The notes beneath the pieces were generated by a model that ran no database searches, had not been told where the DNA came from, and saw only the letters and a program-made list of their open reading frames with translations. A stretch of 33,744 nucleotides of DNA. Origin: CAZIPE01 sp964541305. GTDB lineage: Bacteria > Patescibacteriota > Saccharimonadia > Saccharimonadales > UBA7683. Numbering within the stretch: the first letter of the stretch is position 1; each line of letters begins with the position of its first letter. A program made the translations under genes and the position numbers. Positions 14,482-22,231 of the stretch are shown here, one piece after another. The stretch covers positions 1 to 33,744 of the forward strand of contig CAZIPE010000011.1 in assembly GCA_964541305.1 (NCBI GenBank), read 5' to 3'.

Positions 14482-15402
14482 ATGAGTGAAGCTCTCGTGG
14501 AAAAAAATCAAGCCCACGAGTTTAATCGGATGCTACAAACCTTTTATGTTGAACGAGCGTCAACAGACACACTTCTAAAGAACGGTACAGCGTTATCTAT
14601 GGGTGCTATCGAGGCATGGGTTGAACCGGCCGAAGAAGGCTATCGTGTAAAAGTATTTCCTGGTGCTGAGGCAATGCGGATTGAGGTTGGTGATAGGGTT
14701 ACATTGACACTCGATGGTCCGATATCACTAGAAACAACTCTGGATAGTATAAAGATGGTGGATGCACCTGAACATATTCAAGAAGTCGACCCAGAACTTA
14801 TTGTTCCGTTATTCTTCAATTATGTTAAGAACGCCCTGGTCTCTCAGCGGCGGTCGGGCACTATAAATGTCGATGAGAATGCAGGTGAGCGACTTGTTGA
14901 TGATGTCATGGCTCACACTCAAGAATTCATGTGTGCTATCAGTGGGTTTGAGGATTTACAGAAGAATAACAACCGAACCGAAGATGTGTGGCGACTCGTT
15001 GACGCCTATCTAGTTGATGAACATATTGAAAACCACCTTGAGCCTACTCGTGGTGGCAATTTTTTAGCGACCGTATTCCTTGACAGTGTGTGGCGTGAGG
15101 TGGGTACTAAAGATTTCGCCGAAACCATCGGAATGATTGAAAGAGAGTATCTAGAGGATGGGTCTTCTGTAACACAGATAAGTCTTCACAAACCAGACGG
15201 GTTTCTGCTTCGACTTGTCGACGATGAAGCATTAGATAGTACTGAGCTTCACTCAGATTTAAATATAATCATTGAGCCCAATAAGATTATGGTCCAGAAC
15301 TACAGTGGTAATTTTGAAGATCTTCCCGAACAATACCATGAAGTGTTGTATGAATTTTTACGACGCGCAGAAGCGCCCGAGATAGATTACCCACAAGAGT
15401 AA
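14482..15402 (+). CDS. Unknown 306-residue acidic protein
   Basis: I do not recognise it. It is strongly acidic, without signal or membrane segments. Residues about 45-105 look beta-rich (EAWVEPAEEGYRVKVFPG, GDRVTLTLDG), the middle (105-200) is helical, and the end (215-306) alternates strands and helices, finishing with a helical YHEVLYEFLRRAEAPE. This could be two domains joined by a helical linker. It follows the 64-residue gene directly, with AGAGGA as a ribosome site, and is the last gene before the CIRCE operator of groS-groL. The Asp/Glu-rich composition is shared with its neighbours. Confidence 0.6.
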   Translation: MSEALVEKNQAHEFNRMLQTFYVERASTDTLLKNGTALSMGAIEAWVEPAEEGYRVKVFPGAEAMRIEVGDRVTLTLDGPISLETTLDSIKMVDAPEHIQEVDPELIVPLFFNYVKNALVSQRRSGTINVDENAGERLVDDVMAHTQEFMCAISGFEDLQKNNNRTEDVWRLVDAYLVDEHIENHLEPTRGGNFLATVFLDSVWREVGTKDFAETIGMIEREYLEDGSSVTQISLHKPDGFLLRLVDDEALDSTELHSDLNIIIEPNKIMVQNYSGNFEDLPEQYHEVLYEFLRRAEAPEIDYPQE

Positions 15403-15429
15403 TTAGCACTTGGGGGTTGCGAGTGCTAA
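15403..15429 (+). promoter_or_regulatory. CIRCE operator (HrcA site)
   Basis: TTAGCACTT, nine bases, GAGTGCTAA: an inverted repeat that differs from the consensus CIRCE in one base of the left arm. It begins at the base after the stop codon of the preceding gene and overlaps the -35 of the groS promoter, so HrcA would block polymerase directly. Confidence 0.93.
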
Positions 15430-15445
15430 TTTTATGCGGTATCAT
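15417..15445 (+). promoter_or_regulatory. groS-groL promoter
   Basis: TTGCGA (15417-15422), 17 bases, TATCAT (15440-15445). Transcription would start near 15452, leaving a leader of about 40 bases with a strong AAAGGAGG ribosome site, unlike the leaderless genes around it. Confidence 0.65.
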
Positions 15446-15492
15446 TTAGGTACCGTATTTTTGTTATCAAAATTCTAAAAAGGAGGAAGTAC

Positions 15493-15759
15493 ATGAGCAC
15501 ACCACTCAAACCACTTGGCGACCGCGTAATTGCGCAGGTTGAAGAAGCATCAAATAAAACTGCATCAGGACTCTATTTGCCTGATAATGCGAAAGAAAAG
15601 CCAAAAATTGCTAAGGTTGTCGCTATCGGTAAAGACGTAAAAGATGTTAAAACAGGCGATCGAATTGTCTATAAAGAATACTCAACAACAGAGGTGAAGG
15701 TTGATAAAGAAGAATTCATTATTGTAAAAGAAGAAGATGTCCTGGCTACGCTCGCGTAG
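15493..15759 (+). CDS. groS: Co-chaperonin GroES
   Basis: An 88-residue protein, slightly short for GroES. The opening KPLGDRVIAQVEE and the internal GKDVKDVKTGDRIVYKEY are standard. The mobile loop that contacts GroEL (about residues 17-33, NKTASGLYLPDNAKEKP) is present. It caps the GroEL ring and works with the protein encoded 67 bases downstream. It has a strong AAAAAGGAGG site and sits under CIRCE control, so heat-shock induction through HrcA is expected. No hrcA is in the window. Confidence 0.97.
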   Translation: MSTPLKPLGDRVIAQVEEASNKTASGLYLPDNAKEKPKIAKVVAIGKDVKDVKTGDRIVYKEYSTTEVKVDKEEFIIVKEEDVLATLA

Positions 15760-15829
15760 CAAATTCCAAGCTACAAATAACAAGCATCAACATTTGTTGC
15801 AAATAAGTATCGATTAAAAGGAGAATATG

Positions 15830-17467
15830 ATGGCGAAAAAAGTATTTTATGATGAAGAGGCGCGACGACGCTTACTAGCAGGTGCAGAAATTCTGTTCAA
15901 CGCAGTTAAGACTACTATGGGCCCTAAGGGACGAAATGTTGTTATTTCTAAAAGTTACGGTAGCCCGACGGTCACTCACGACGGCGTGACGGTAGCGAAG
16001 GGAATCGATCTGACTGAAGATGACGAGACGCTCGGGTACAAAGTGGGAGCAGAACTTATCAAGCAGGCTGCCAGCAAGATGAATGATGTTGCGGGCGACG
16101 GTACTACAACAGTCACAGTTCTGACGTACCATATCTTGAACGAAGCTAACAAACTTATTGCTGCAGGGCATAACCCGATGCAACTTCGCAAAGGCTTAGA
16201 GTCAGCAGCGCATGAGGTAATCAATAAACTTGATAGTATGCGTGAAGATATTGCAGGTGATAAAAAGCGAGTAGCTGAAGTTGCGACAATTTCAGCCGGT
16301 GACAGCGCGATTGGTGAGCTTATTGCAGATGTTATCGATAAAGTTGGTAAAGACGGCGTAGTGACCGTTGAAGAAGGCCAAGGGCTCATTATGGAGAGCG
16401 AAGTGGTGGAGGGTTTTACTTTCGATCGTGGTTTTGTTTCACCGTACATGGTGACTGATGCTTCGCGAATGGAGGCAGTGTACGATAAGCCACTTATTCT
16501 CATCACTGATAAAAAAATAAGCTCAGTTCAGGAGTTCCTGCCAATATTAGAAAAAGTTGCTCAGAGTGGGAAGAAAGATCTCGTACTTATTGCTGAGGAC
16601 GTCGAAGGCGAAGCGCTCGGTACGCTCATTTTGAATAAGCTTAAAGGTGTATTCAACACAATTGCCATTAAAGCGCCGGCGTTTGGTGATAGACGAAAAG
16701 AAATCTTGCAGGACATCGCTACACTTACGGGCGGAACTGTTATTAGCGAAGACCAGGGCCACAGTTTTGAAAACGTTGAACTTGAGATGCTGGGAAATGC
16801 ACGGCGGGTGATCGTCGATAAAGATAACACCACCATTATTGAGGGTGCCGGTAAGCCGAGTGAAGTGAAATCACGCATTGACCAGATAAACGCGCAGGTT
16901 GCGAATGCATCAAGTGAATATGATAAAGAAAACCTTGAAAAGCGTCGTGCTGCGCTCGATGGTAAAGTCGCCGTCATTAAGGTTGGTGGTGCGACAGAAA
17001 CGGAAATTGAAGAAAAGAAATTCCGCGTTGACGATGCCGTTGCGGCTGTAAAGGCAGCTTTGGATGAAGGTATTGTTGCTGGTGGTGGTGTAACACTTGT
17101 GAATCTTGCATCCGTTATCACCGATGACGCTTCGACTGTAGGTGCGGTGCTACTTAAAAATGCACTCGTCCAACCGTTTGTTCAGCTCATGACCAATGCT
17201 GGTTTAAATGCGCAGGCACTTTTGGCTCAAGTTCAAGATGCAAAAGCTGGCCAAGGCGTAGATGTGAACCATCCCGAATCTGGTCTGCAAGATATGAAGT
17301 CAGTTGGTGTAGTTGATCCTGCCCGTGTTACCAAAGAGGCAATTATGAACGCTGCTTCAATTGCCGGTACCGCCATGACTATGGGTGCATTAGTGGTAGA
17401 TATCCCTGAAAAAGCTCCAGCAGCACCAGCAGGTGGTGGCATGGATCCTAGTATGATGAGCATGTAG
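15830..17467 (+). CDS. groL: Chaperonin GroEL
   Basis: A full-length GroEL of 545 residues starting MAKKVFYDEEAR. Hallmarks are TMGPKGRNVVI, the ATP-site GDGTTT with VAGDG, the apical-domain segment EDVEGEALGTLILNKLKG, RRAALDGKVAVIKVGGATE and the flexible GGMDPSMMSM tail. It folds proteins in an ATP-driven double ring with GroES. Two adjacent ATG codons (15827, 15830) exist. The second gives the family's usual MAKK start and six bases of spacing from AGGAG, so it is preferred. Long Ser-rich frames on the opposite strand are shadows. Confidence 0.98.
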   Translation: MAKKVFYDEEARRRLLAGAEILFNAVKTTMGPKGRNVVISKSYGSPTVTHDGVTVAKGIDLTEDDETLGYKVGAELIKQAASKMNDVAGDGTTTVTVLTYHILNEANKLIAAGHNPMQLRKGLESAAHEVINKLDSMREDIAGDKKRVAEVATISAGDSAIGELIADVIDKVGKDGVVTVEEGQGLIMESEVVEGFTFDRGFVSPYMVTDASRMEAVYDKPLILITDKKISSVQEFLPILEKVAQSGKKDLVLIAEDVEGEALGTLILNKLKGVFNTIAIKAPAFGDRRKEILQDIATLTGGTVISEDQGHSFENVELEMLGNARRVIVDKDNTTIIEGAGKPSEVKSRIDQINAQVANASSEYDKENLEKRRAALDGKVAVIKVGGATETEIEEKKFRVDDAVAAVKAALDEGIVAGGGVTLVNLASVITDDASTVGAVLLKNALVQPFVQLMTNAGLNAQALLAQVQDAKAGQGVDVNHPESGLQDMKSVGVVDPARVTKEAIMNAASIAGTAMTMGALVVDIPEKAPAAPAGGGMDPSMMSM

Positions 17468-17513
17468 CTCCGTCACGGCCTATAAGTAGACTACTCACTA
17501 AATTTGCACACTC

Positions 17514-17542
17514 TTGAAGTCTTTCTTCCACGGGTTTATAGT
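17514..17542 (+). promoter_or_regulatory. Promoter of the small gene at 17549
   Basis: TTGAAG (17514-17519), 17 bases, TATAGT (17537-17542), then six bases to ATG 17549. It lies inside the longer frame that begins at 17504, so it argues for the shorter start. Confidence 0.6.
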
Positions 17543-17548
17543 CAAAAC

Positions 17549-17773
17549 ATGGAAGATGCGCCACAAACTAACCCTCAAGATGGCGAGTGCGGTTCTCCGT
17601 TTTGCAGACTAAGTGGCTGTCGAGATACGGGTGCAGGCAGAAGCCCTGTAGACCCGCTGGAGGTATGGGAAAGGGTGTATAAAGACGTGGCTGACCCCAG
17701 TGTTGCTCGAGTGCTTGCTCGGCTCACTTTTGAGCAAGAGGTAAAAACAGCAAAGCTAGACACAACAGAATAA
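17549..17773 (+). CDS. Unknown 74-residue protein with three clustered Cys
   Basis: A small protein with three cysteines in its N-terminal third (ECGSPFCRLSGCRDTG), which could bind a metal together with another ligand, although no standard zinc-ribbon spacing is seen. The C-terminal half is helical (VARVLARLTFEQEVKTAKL). An ATG at 17504 would add 15 residues, but the promoter just upstream of 17549 makes the shorter form more likely. Function unknown. Confidence 0.55.
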   Translation: MEDAPQTNPQDGECGSPFCRLSGCRDTGAGRSPVDPLEVWERVYKDVADPSVARVLARLTFEQEVKTAKLDTTE

Positions 17774-17785
17774 ATGTTGTAGAAT
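17757..17785 (+). promoter_or_regulatory. Promoter of the gene at 17794
   Basis: TAGACA (17757-17762), 17 bases, TAGAAT (17780-17785), then eight bases to ATG 17794, the longest gap in the leaderless set. Confidence 0.5.
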
Positions 17786-17793
17786 GTTATTCA

Positions 17794-18132
17794 ATGAATG
17801 CGATATTCTATGGACACGGTTGTGAAAAAGATTCTTTTGATTCCACTGAAGTTGTGTTGGTAAGCAACACTGATTTGAAAACGACCCACTCCCAGTGTTT
17901 TTGCAGTGAATGCAAACAAATACTAACCATAGACTACACAGATAATATCGGTGTGAAATATTTGATCAACAGGGGGGTGCAACACAAACAGACATCTTTA
18001 CCAGATGAACTATTTGAGCCGAGAGGCAAGGGTGATCCAATAAACCACGATGACCTGCTTGATTTTCATAATAATCTTGAAGAATATCCTGATGATTTGG
18101 TGTCACATCCAGACTTTCAGGGATTAAGGTGA
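17794..18132 (+). CDS. Unknown 112-residue protein with Cys motif
   Basis: I do not recognise it. A C-F-C-x-x-C arrangement (QCFCSECKQIL) near residues 35-41, together with H8, C10 and H33, could bind zinc. The C-terminal third is acidic (PINHDDLLDFHNNLEEYPDDL). It has no signal peptide. It stands alone between the preceding small Cys-containing gene and the convergent Ala/Pro-rich gene. The two neighbouring Cys-rich small proteins may be related in role, which is only a guess. Confidence 0.5.
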   Translation: MNAIFYGHGCEKDSFDSTEVVLVSNTDLKTTHSQCFCSECKQILTIDYTDNIGVKYLINRGVQHKQTSLPDELFEPRGKGDPINHDDLLDFHNNLEEYPDDLVSHPDFQGLR

Positions 18133-18175
18133 CAAAATGTATATTGAGCGAGCGACCAGCGAGAACTAACAATAG

Positions 18176-18877
18176 TTATTGCTTGCTAGCGGTAATGTAG
18201 TTAATCTCGTTAATGACATCAAGTAGGGCTTGGGCCTTTTCTTTTTCGCCTGAAATGTTTTTTGCGGCCTCATAAGCTGGCTTTATTAGTGTTGGATCAT
18301 CAGATGCACGGAGCATCATCAGGTACTTATCAAACTTATCTGCTGGTTCAAGGTCTAATTTTTCAATTAAAGGGCGAAGATCTTCGAGCGCTTCTTTCTT
18401 AACATCATCGAGTTCTCCAGGGGTTTCGCTCGCAGGAGGCGTAGGCAAGTGTGCATCTGCGTCAGAGCTCATGCCACCGGGAAGCGCTGGTGAATTTTCG
18501 TCAAACGATACTGCTTCAGTTGCATCAGCAGGTTGCGCCACAGGGTCTGAAGCTACTGGTGCGGCTGGAGCAGTAGCAGGGTCTGGTGTGAGCAGTGGGT
18601 TACTTTGTTCTGCAATTTGTGGATCATCAGCAATCATTGAATCATCAATACCAACGGGTGCTGGAGCACTCGCTACGGGTGCTTGTACTGGTTCTGCGAC
18701 TATTGCAGGTTCATTACTTGGAGCTGGTGGCACCGCAGCCACAGTTGTTGTATCTGGTGCAGGCACAGAACTAGGAACCGTTCCACTTGTATCTTGGTTT
18801 GCATCTGCAAGTGCTTGCACTAGCGCATCTGTATTGGTTTCTTTTTTAAGAGGATTTAAATTCATCTTCCCACCCAT
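18176..18877 (-). CDS. Ala/Pro-rich protein with helical C-terminal domain
   Basis: A 233-residue protein. Residues about 25-145 are low complexity, dominated by Ala, Pro, Val, Thr and acidic residues, and surely disordered. Residues about 150-233 (LDDVKKEALEDLRPLIEKLDL, KFDKYLMMLRASDD, KEKAQALLDVINEIN) form a helical, probably folded domain. There is no signal peptide, membrane span or sorting motif, so it should stay in the cytoplasm. Possible starts are 18877 (TAACAT seven bases upstream) and 18865 (GGTGGGAAG just upstream), which differ by four residues. I do not know its function; a linker-plus-docking-domain protein is one reading. Confidence 0.65.
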   Translation of the reverse strand: MGGKMNLNPLKKETNTDALVQALADANQDTSGTVPSSVPAPDTTTVAAVPPAPSNEPAIVAEPVQAPVASAPAPVGIDDSMIADDPQIAEQSNPLLTPDPATAPAAPVASDPVAQPADATEAVSFDENSPALPGGMSSDADAHLPTPPASETPGELDDVKKEALEDLRPLIEKLDLEPADKFDKYLMMLRASDDPTLIKPAYEAAKNISGEKEKAQALLDVINEINYITASKQ

Positions 18878-18884
18878 CCTTTAT

Positions 18885-18890
18885 ATGTTA
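18885..18890 (-). promoter_or_regulatory. Possible -10 of the Ala/Pro-rich gene
   Basis: TAACAT on the minus strand, seven bases before ATG 18877. It is a weak match without a good -35; the nearby TATACA is an alternative that would give a short leader. Confidence 0.3.
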
Positions 18891-18964
18891 CGTGTATATA
18901 CTTTTCTGAAATAATACTACATGAAACAGCTTATGTTTTGCAAGCTCTGATTAATTAATTCATG

Positions 18965-18970
18965 TATTAT
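18965..18970 (+). promoter_or_regulatory. -10 element, leaderless start at 18977
   Basis: TATTAT with six bases to ATG 18977. The upstream in-frame ATG at 18962 would precede the -10 and so would not be transcribed from it. Confidence 0.45.
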
Positions 18971-18976
18971 AGGTAT

Positions 18977-20005
18977 ATGCTTGATGATTTAGACTACATT
19001 CACCGATTTGATAGTAACGATGCTCTCGGGGTAATTTCAAATCAATACCTTCAATTACAGCAAGAGTTCGAGGTCCCAACTCAGCGCCTACCGGTAGATT
19101 CAATTGTCTTTTCGGGAATGGGTGGCTCAGCACTGGCAGCTCAGCTGTCTCAGACATGGCCTGGCTATAAGGTGCCGTTTGAAATTGTACGAGGCTACGA
19201 AATACCCGAGTATGTTTCTGAGCGAACACTATTCATAGCTGCAAGCTATTCGGGTAATACCGAAGAGACACTCTCATCACTCGCAGCAGCCCAATTGAAA
19301 AAGGCACATATTATCTGCGTGAGCGCCGGCGGAAAAATCAAAGAGATTGCTGAGAAGGATGACCTGACTCACGTTGCTTTGCCTGGTGATCTACAGCCTC
19401 GGTTTGCCGTTTTTTATGCACTCAAAGCACTGGTTACTATTTTGGAACAGTGTGGGCTCGTTTCTACTAGCAACACTGAAAAAGAACTGCATCAGACGGC
19501 TATTTTTCTGCAATCACATGTTGGTAAGTGGGGGCCCGAAGTAATAACTACAGAAAACCAAGCAAAACAGATTGCAAAACAATTGATGGGCAAAACACCA
19601 ATTGTGTATGCGGGTCGGAAGCTGTTTCCGGCTGCCTACAAGTGGAAAATAAATTTTAACGAAAATGCGAAGAACACTGCCTGGTGCAGTCAGCTACCTG
19701 AATTCAATCATAACGAGTTTTTAGGCTGGACTTCTCATCCGATTGAAAAACCATTCGGTGTAATAGACCTCATATCGCAATTTGAACATCCGCGGGTATT
19801 AAAGCGATTTGAGGTAACCGACCGATTGCTCTCAGGTAAGCGACCAAAAGCGATTCGCGTTGAGGCCTGTGGCGAAACATTGCTTGAGCAACTGTTGTGG
19901 ACAGTTGCCCTCGGTGATATGGTAAGTATCTATCTTGCTCTACTGAATGGCGTGAACCCCACCCCAGTAGACTTAATAGAAAAATTTAAAACAGAGTTAG
20001 CTTAG
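18977..20005 (+). CDS. Bifunctional phosphoglucose/phosphomannose isomerase (SIS fold)
   Basis: A 342-residue protein with two SIS domains. VFSGMGGSALAAQL and AASYSGNTEETLSSLAAAQ are the sugar-phosphate binding loops of the first domain. ENAKNTAWCSQLPEFNHNEFLGW in the second domain carries the conserved Glu and His of the bifunctional PGI/PMI family. The enzyme interconverts glucose-6-phosphate and fructose-6-phosphate, and mannose-6-phosphate in the same site, feeding glycolysis and surface-sugar synthesis. The start at 18977 (MLDDLDYIHR) is chosen over 18962 because the -10 lies between them. It is convergent with the ABC exporter. Confidence 0.88.
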   Translation: MLDDLDYIHRFDSNDALGVISNQYLQLQQEFEVPTQRLPVDSIVFSGMGGSALAAQLSQTWPGYKVPFEIVRGYEIPEYVSERTLFIAASYSGNTEETLSSLAAAQLKKAHIICVSAGGKIKEIAEKDDLTHVALPGDLQPRFAVFYALKALVTILEQCGLVSTSNTEKELHQTAIFLQSHVGKWGPEVITTENQAKQIAKQLMGKTPIVYAGRKLFPAAYKWKINFNENAKNTAWCSQLPEFNHNEFLGWTSHPIEKPFGVIDLISQFEHPRVLKRFEVTDRLLSGKRPKAIRVEACGETLLEQLLWTVALGDMVSIYLALLNGVNPTPVDLIEKFKTELA

Positions 20006-20012
20006 GTTTTAT

Positions 20013-21239
20013 TTAATCGTGGCGAAGGGCTTCTATAGGGTCTTTTCGGGCAGCTCTAATCGCAGGCCAGGTACCAAAAATGATACCTACTACGAGTGAG
20101 ACAATGGCTGCGAGGCTAATAATCCACAGATCAAGCGCTGGTTTCACTGCGGTTTGAGAGCGAATAACATAGCCAATAAGCACGCTAAGGGCAATGCCGA
20201 TTATACCCCCGGTGAGTGTGATAATCAGAGCTTCAGTCAGAAACTGCGTCATAATTTGAATACGAGTGGCGCCAATCGCCTTTCTGATACCAATTTCACG
20301 CGTTCTTTCAGTAACTGTGACGAGCATAATGTTCATCACACCAATACCGCCAACCAAAAGTGATATTGAGGCAACAGCAGCTGTGAAGCCGGTCAAAAGA
20401 CGAAACACATCATCTGTAGTGCTCGCGAGTTGATCTTGGGTGGTTACCGTGAAATCTTCTTCACCACCACGTGATTTTAATAGCGTTTGCGTTGCTTGGT
20501 CGGCAGTAATTTGTGATTTGTTGGTGTCGGCTAGCTTGAGATTGATTTGTTGTAGTTGCACTACATCTTGATTCATTTCTTTTCCAGCGGGCAGTGGAAT
20601 AATCACGTGATCGTTAATCGGTTGACCAAAATTGAACCCTTTGTAGGTATCAAGCACCCCAATAATGACAAAGCTTTTTCCGCGAATCAGTATCGTGCTA
20701 CCAATGGGATCTTCAGTGCCAAATAGCTGGCTTGCAACATTACTGGCGAGCACCGCGGTGTTGTTGTTCTCGAGGCTTCCGCCGAAGAATTGACCGCGAA
20801 CCAGTTTCTGAGAATTTACTTTTAAATAATTTTCATCAACTGCCAGTATGTTCGAAGAGCTAATTTTCTTTGTTTGATTTCTAGAAACTGATCCATCGAG
20901 CCGCATAACGCCACTGGCGAGCTGCACATTTTTTAGTTTACTTACGGCTTCTAAATCAGCTTCACTGAGTCGAGCTGCGGATGAGCTTGAACCACCAAAG
21001 CCATTGGTTATTGAATCAAAACCACTGGTTTTAGTACTCCGCCCAGGAGTAATTGTTACGAGGTCTCCGCCTAAATCACTTATCTGTTGATTGACCTGTT
21101 TTTTAACACCTTCACCCAGCCCAATAATGGTAGTAACGCTCATAACACCAATAATTATTCCGAGTAACGTGAGGAAGGTGCGAATCTTGTTTGCGCGCAG
21201 ACTATTGAGGGCCATTTTAACGTGAGGAAGCGCAATCAT
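20013..21239 (-). CDS. MacB/FtsX-type ABC transporter permease
   Basis: A 408-residue permease of the type VII (MacB) architecture. One N-terminal membrane span (about 18-45, FLTLLGIIIGVMSVTTIIG) is followed by an extracellular MacB-core domain of about 230 residues with Ser/Gly-rich stretches. Three C-terminal spans follow at about 285-310, 330-360 and 370-395. The loop RTREIGIRKAIGATR is the coupling helix region of this family. Such systems transmit force to move peptides, lipoproteins or toxins, and the substrate here is unknown. It overlaps the upstream ATPase gene by four bases (ATGA-type) and is cotranscribed with it. Confidence 0.88.
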   Translation of the reverse strand: MIALPHVKMALNSLRANKIRTFLTLLGIIIGVMSVTTIIGLGEGVKKQVNQQISDLGGDLVTITPGRSTKTSGFDSITNGFGGSSSSAARLSEADLEAVSKLKNVQLASGVMRLDGSVSRNQTKKISSSNILAVDENYLKVNSQKLVRGQFFGGSLENNNTAVLASNVASQLFGTEDPIGSTILIRGKSFVIIGVLDTYKGFNFGQPINDHVIIPLPAGKEMNQDVVQLQQINLKLADTNKSQITADQATQTLLKSRGGEEDFTVTTQDQLASTTDDVFRLLTGFTAAVASISLLVGGIGVMNIMLVTVTERTREIGIRKAIGATRIQIMTQFLTEALIITLTGGIIGIALSVLIGYVIRSQTAVKPALDLWIISLAAIVSLVVGIIFGTWPAIRAARKDPIEALRHD

Positions 21240-22072
21240 GATTTTTTAGCCTTCTTTTTCTTACGACCCACAGCTCTGCTTGGTTCACGGTGTTTTTTTT
21301 GCTTTGTGTTTGGTTCTATGGCTGAGTCGGTTGCTGCTGGCACTTCTTCTTCGGCTTCTTTTTTTTGCAATTTCATTTCTTTTTTAATGTCATTACCCGT
21401 CAGCTCTTCTTCAATTCGTCCATCTACAAGTTTAATCACTCGGTCGGCATATGTCGCAAGATCGGGGTTGTGAGTGACCATGATGATCGTGTTGCCTGCT
21501 TCGTGAATTTCCTTCAAGGCTGCCATAATAACCTTGCTTGAGGCGCTATCAAGATTTCCCGTTGGCTCGTCAGCCAGCACAATGCTCGGACGGTTGACCA
21601 TGGCCCGGGCAATGGCCGCTCTTTGTAGTTGTCCGCCCGAAAGCTGATTCGGTGCATAGTATTCTTTTTCTTGAATGCCGAGATACTTCAATATTTCACT
21701 AGCTCGTTCGTATCGTTTGACTGTCGAAACCCCTTTGTAGAGGAGGGGAAGGCTGGCGTTTTCTAAAATGTTCATTCTGCCGATCAGATTAAAGTTCTGA
21801 AAAATGAAGCCAATATGATTGCGCCGAATTTTTGCTCGCTTCCGTTCGCTTAACGTTGAGACATTATGCCCATCAAGGCTGTATTCGCCCTCATCGGGCC
21901 TATCAAGTAGCCCGATAATATTGAGAAGAGTACTCTTGCCCGAACCGCTCGGCCCCATTATTACCAAAAATTCACCTTTAGGAACTTCCAGGTTAAGACC
22001 ATCAAGAGCAATGGTGGCGCCACCGCTTAGCCCAAACACTTTGCTCACATCCGTCAGTTTAATTACATGCAT
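21236..22072 (-). CDS. ABC transporter ATPase, LolD/MacB type
   Basis: A 278-residue ATPase. Walker A is GPSGSGKST (40-48), the Q-loop is in FIFQNFNLI, the signature is LSGGQLQRAAIARA, Walker B is IVLADEPTGNLD and the H-loop is MVTHNP. The closest family is the LolD/MacB ATPases that pair with FtsX-like permeases such as the next gene. The last 50 or so residues are an unusual Lys/Glu-rich tail ending KKKKAKKS, beyond the normal end of the domain, with no known role. TACAAT ends seven bases before the ATG. Confidence 0.92.
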   Translation of the reverse strand: MHVIKLTDVSKVFGLSGGATIALDGLNLEVPKGEFLVIMGPSGSGKSTLLNIIGLLDRPDEGEYSLDGHNVSTLSERKRAKIRRNHIGFIFQNFNLIGRMNILENASLPLLYKGVSTVKRYERASEILKYLGIQEKEYYAPNQLSGGQLQRAAIARAMVNRPSIVLADEPTGNLDSASSKVIMAALKEIHEAGNTIIMVTHNPDLATYADRVIKLVDGRIEEELTGNDIKKEMKLQKKEAEEEVPAATDSAIEPNTKQKKHREPSRAVGRKKKKAKKS

Positions 22073-22079
22073 TACGTTA

Positions 22080-22108
22080 ATTGTATCTGAGTCGCACGCT
22101 TAAACCAA
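22080..22108 (-). promoter_or_regulatory. Promoter of the ABC exporter operon
   Basis: On the minus strand TTGGTT (22108-22103), 17 bases, TACAAT (22085-22080), then seven bases to ATG 22072. A leaderless start is expected. Confidence 0.5.
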
Positions 22109-22172
22109 CCACAAACACAATGATTCTTCATCTGTTATGGAAATAGCCGTGATGGTACACTAGTTCATACAT

Positions 22173-22186
22173 GGAGAGGTGTCCGA
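22173..22186 (+). pseudogene. 5' fragment of a tRNA-Ser gene
   Basis: GGAGAGGTGTCCGA is identical to the first 14 bases of the tRNA-Ser(GGA) at 22483, and the flanking bases are also similar (ATACAT versus AGACAC). The tRNA sequence then breaks off into a hairpin region and no 3' half follows. GGGTGGTTTAA at 22221-22231 resembles the D-loop GAGTGGTTGAA, as if about 34 bases had been inserted. Whether this is a duplication scar or an insertion product is open. Confidence 0.6.
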
Positions 22187-22219
22187 TCCCGCCTTTGGAC
22201 GGGACCGCGCCATGGGCGC
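22187..22219 (+). repeat. Two adjacent hairpins next to the tRNA-Ser fragment
   Basis: TCCCGCC-TTT-GG-A-CGGGA (22187-22204) and GCGCC-ATG-GGCGC (22207-22219) form two tight GC-rich stems between the tRNA fragment and the GIY-YIG gene. There is no T-run, so a terminator is unlikely. Confidence 0.5.
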
Positions 22220-22231
22220 TGGGTGGTTTAA

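Noticed and set aside
15976..17121. Long Ser/Thr-rich open frames on the minus strand opposite groL
   Set aside because: They mirror the codons of a certain groL gene, have no start signals and a composition typical of antisense shadows.
18471..18914. Ala/Gly/Ser-rich open frame on the plus strand opposite the Ala/Pro-rich gene
   Set aside because: Low-complexity shadow of the minus-strand gene, which has the better start and a folded-looking C-terminal domain.
22187..22219. Rho-independent terminator upstream of the GIY-YIG gene
   Set aside because: Two GC-rich hairpins are present but no T-run follows.
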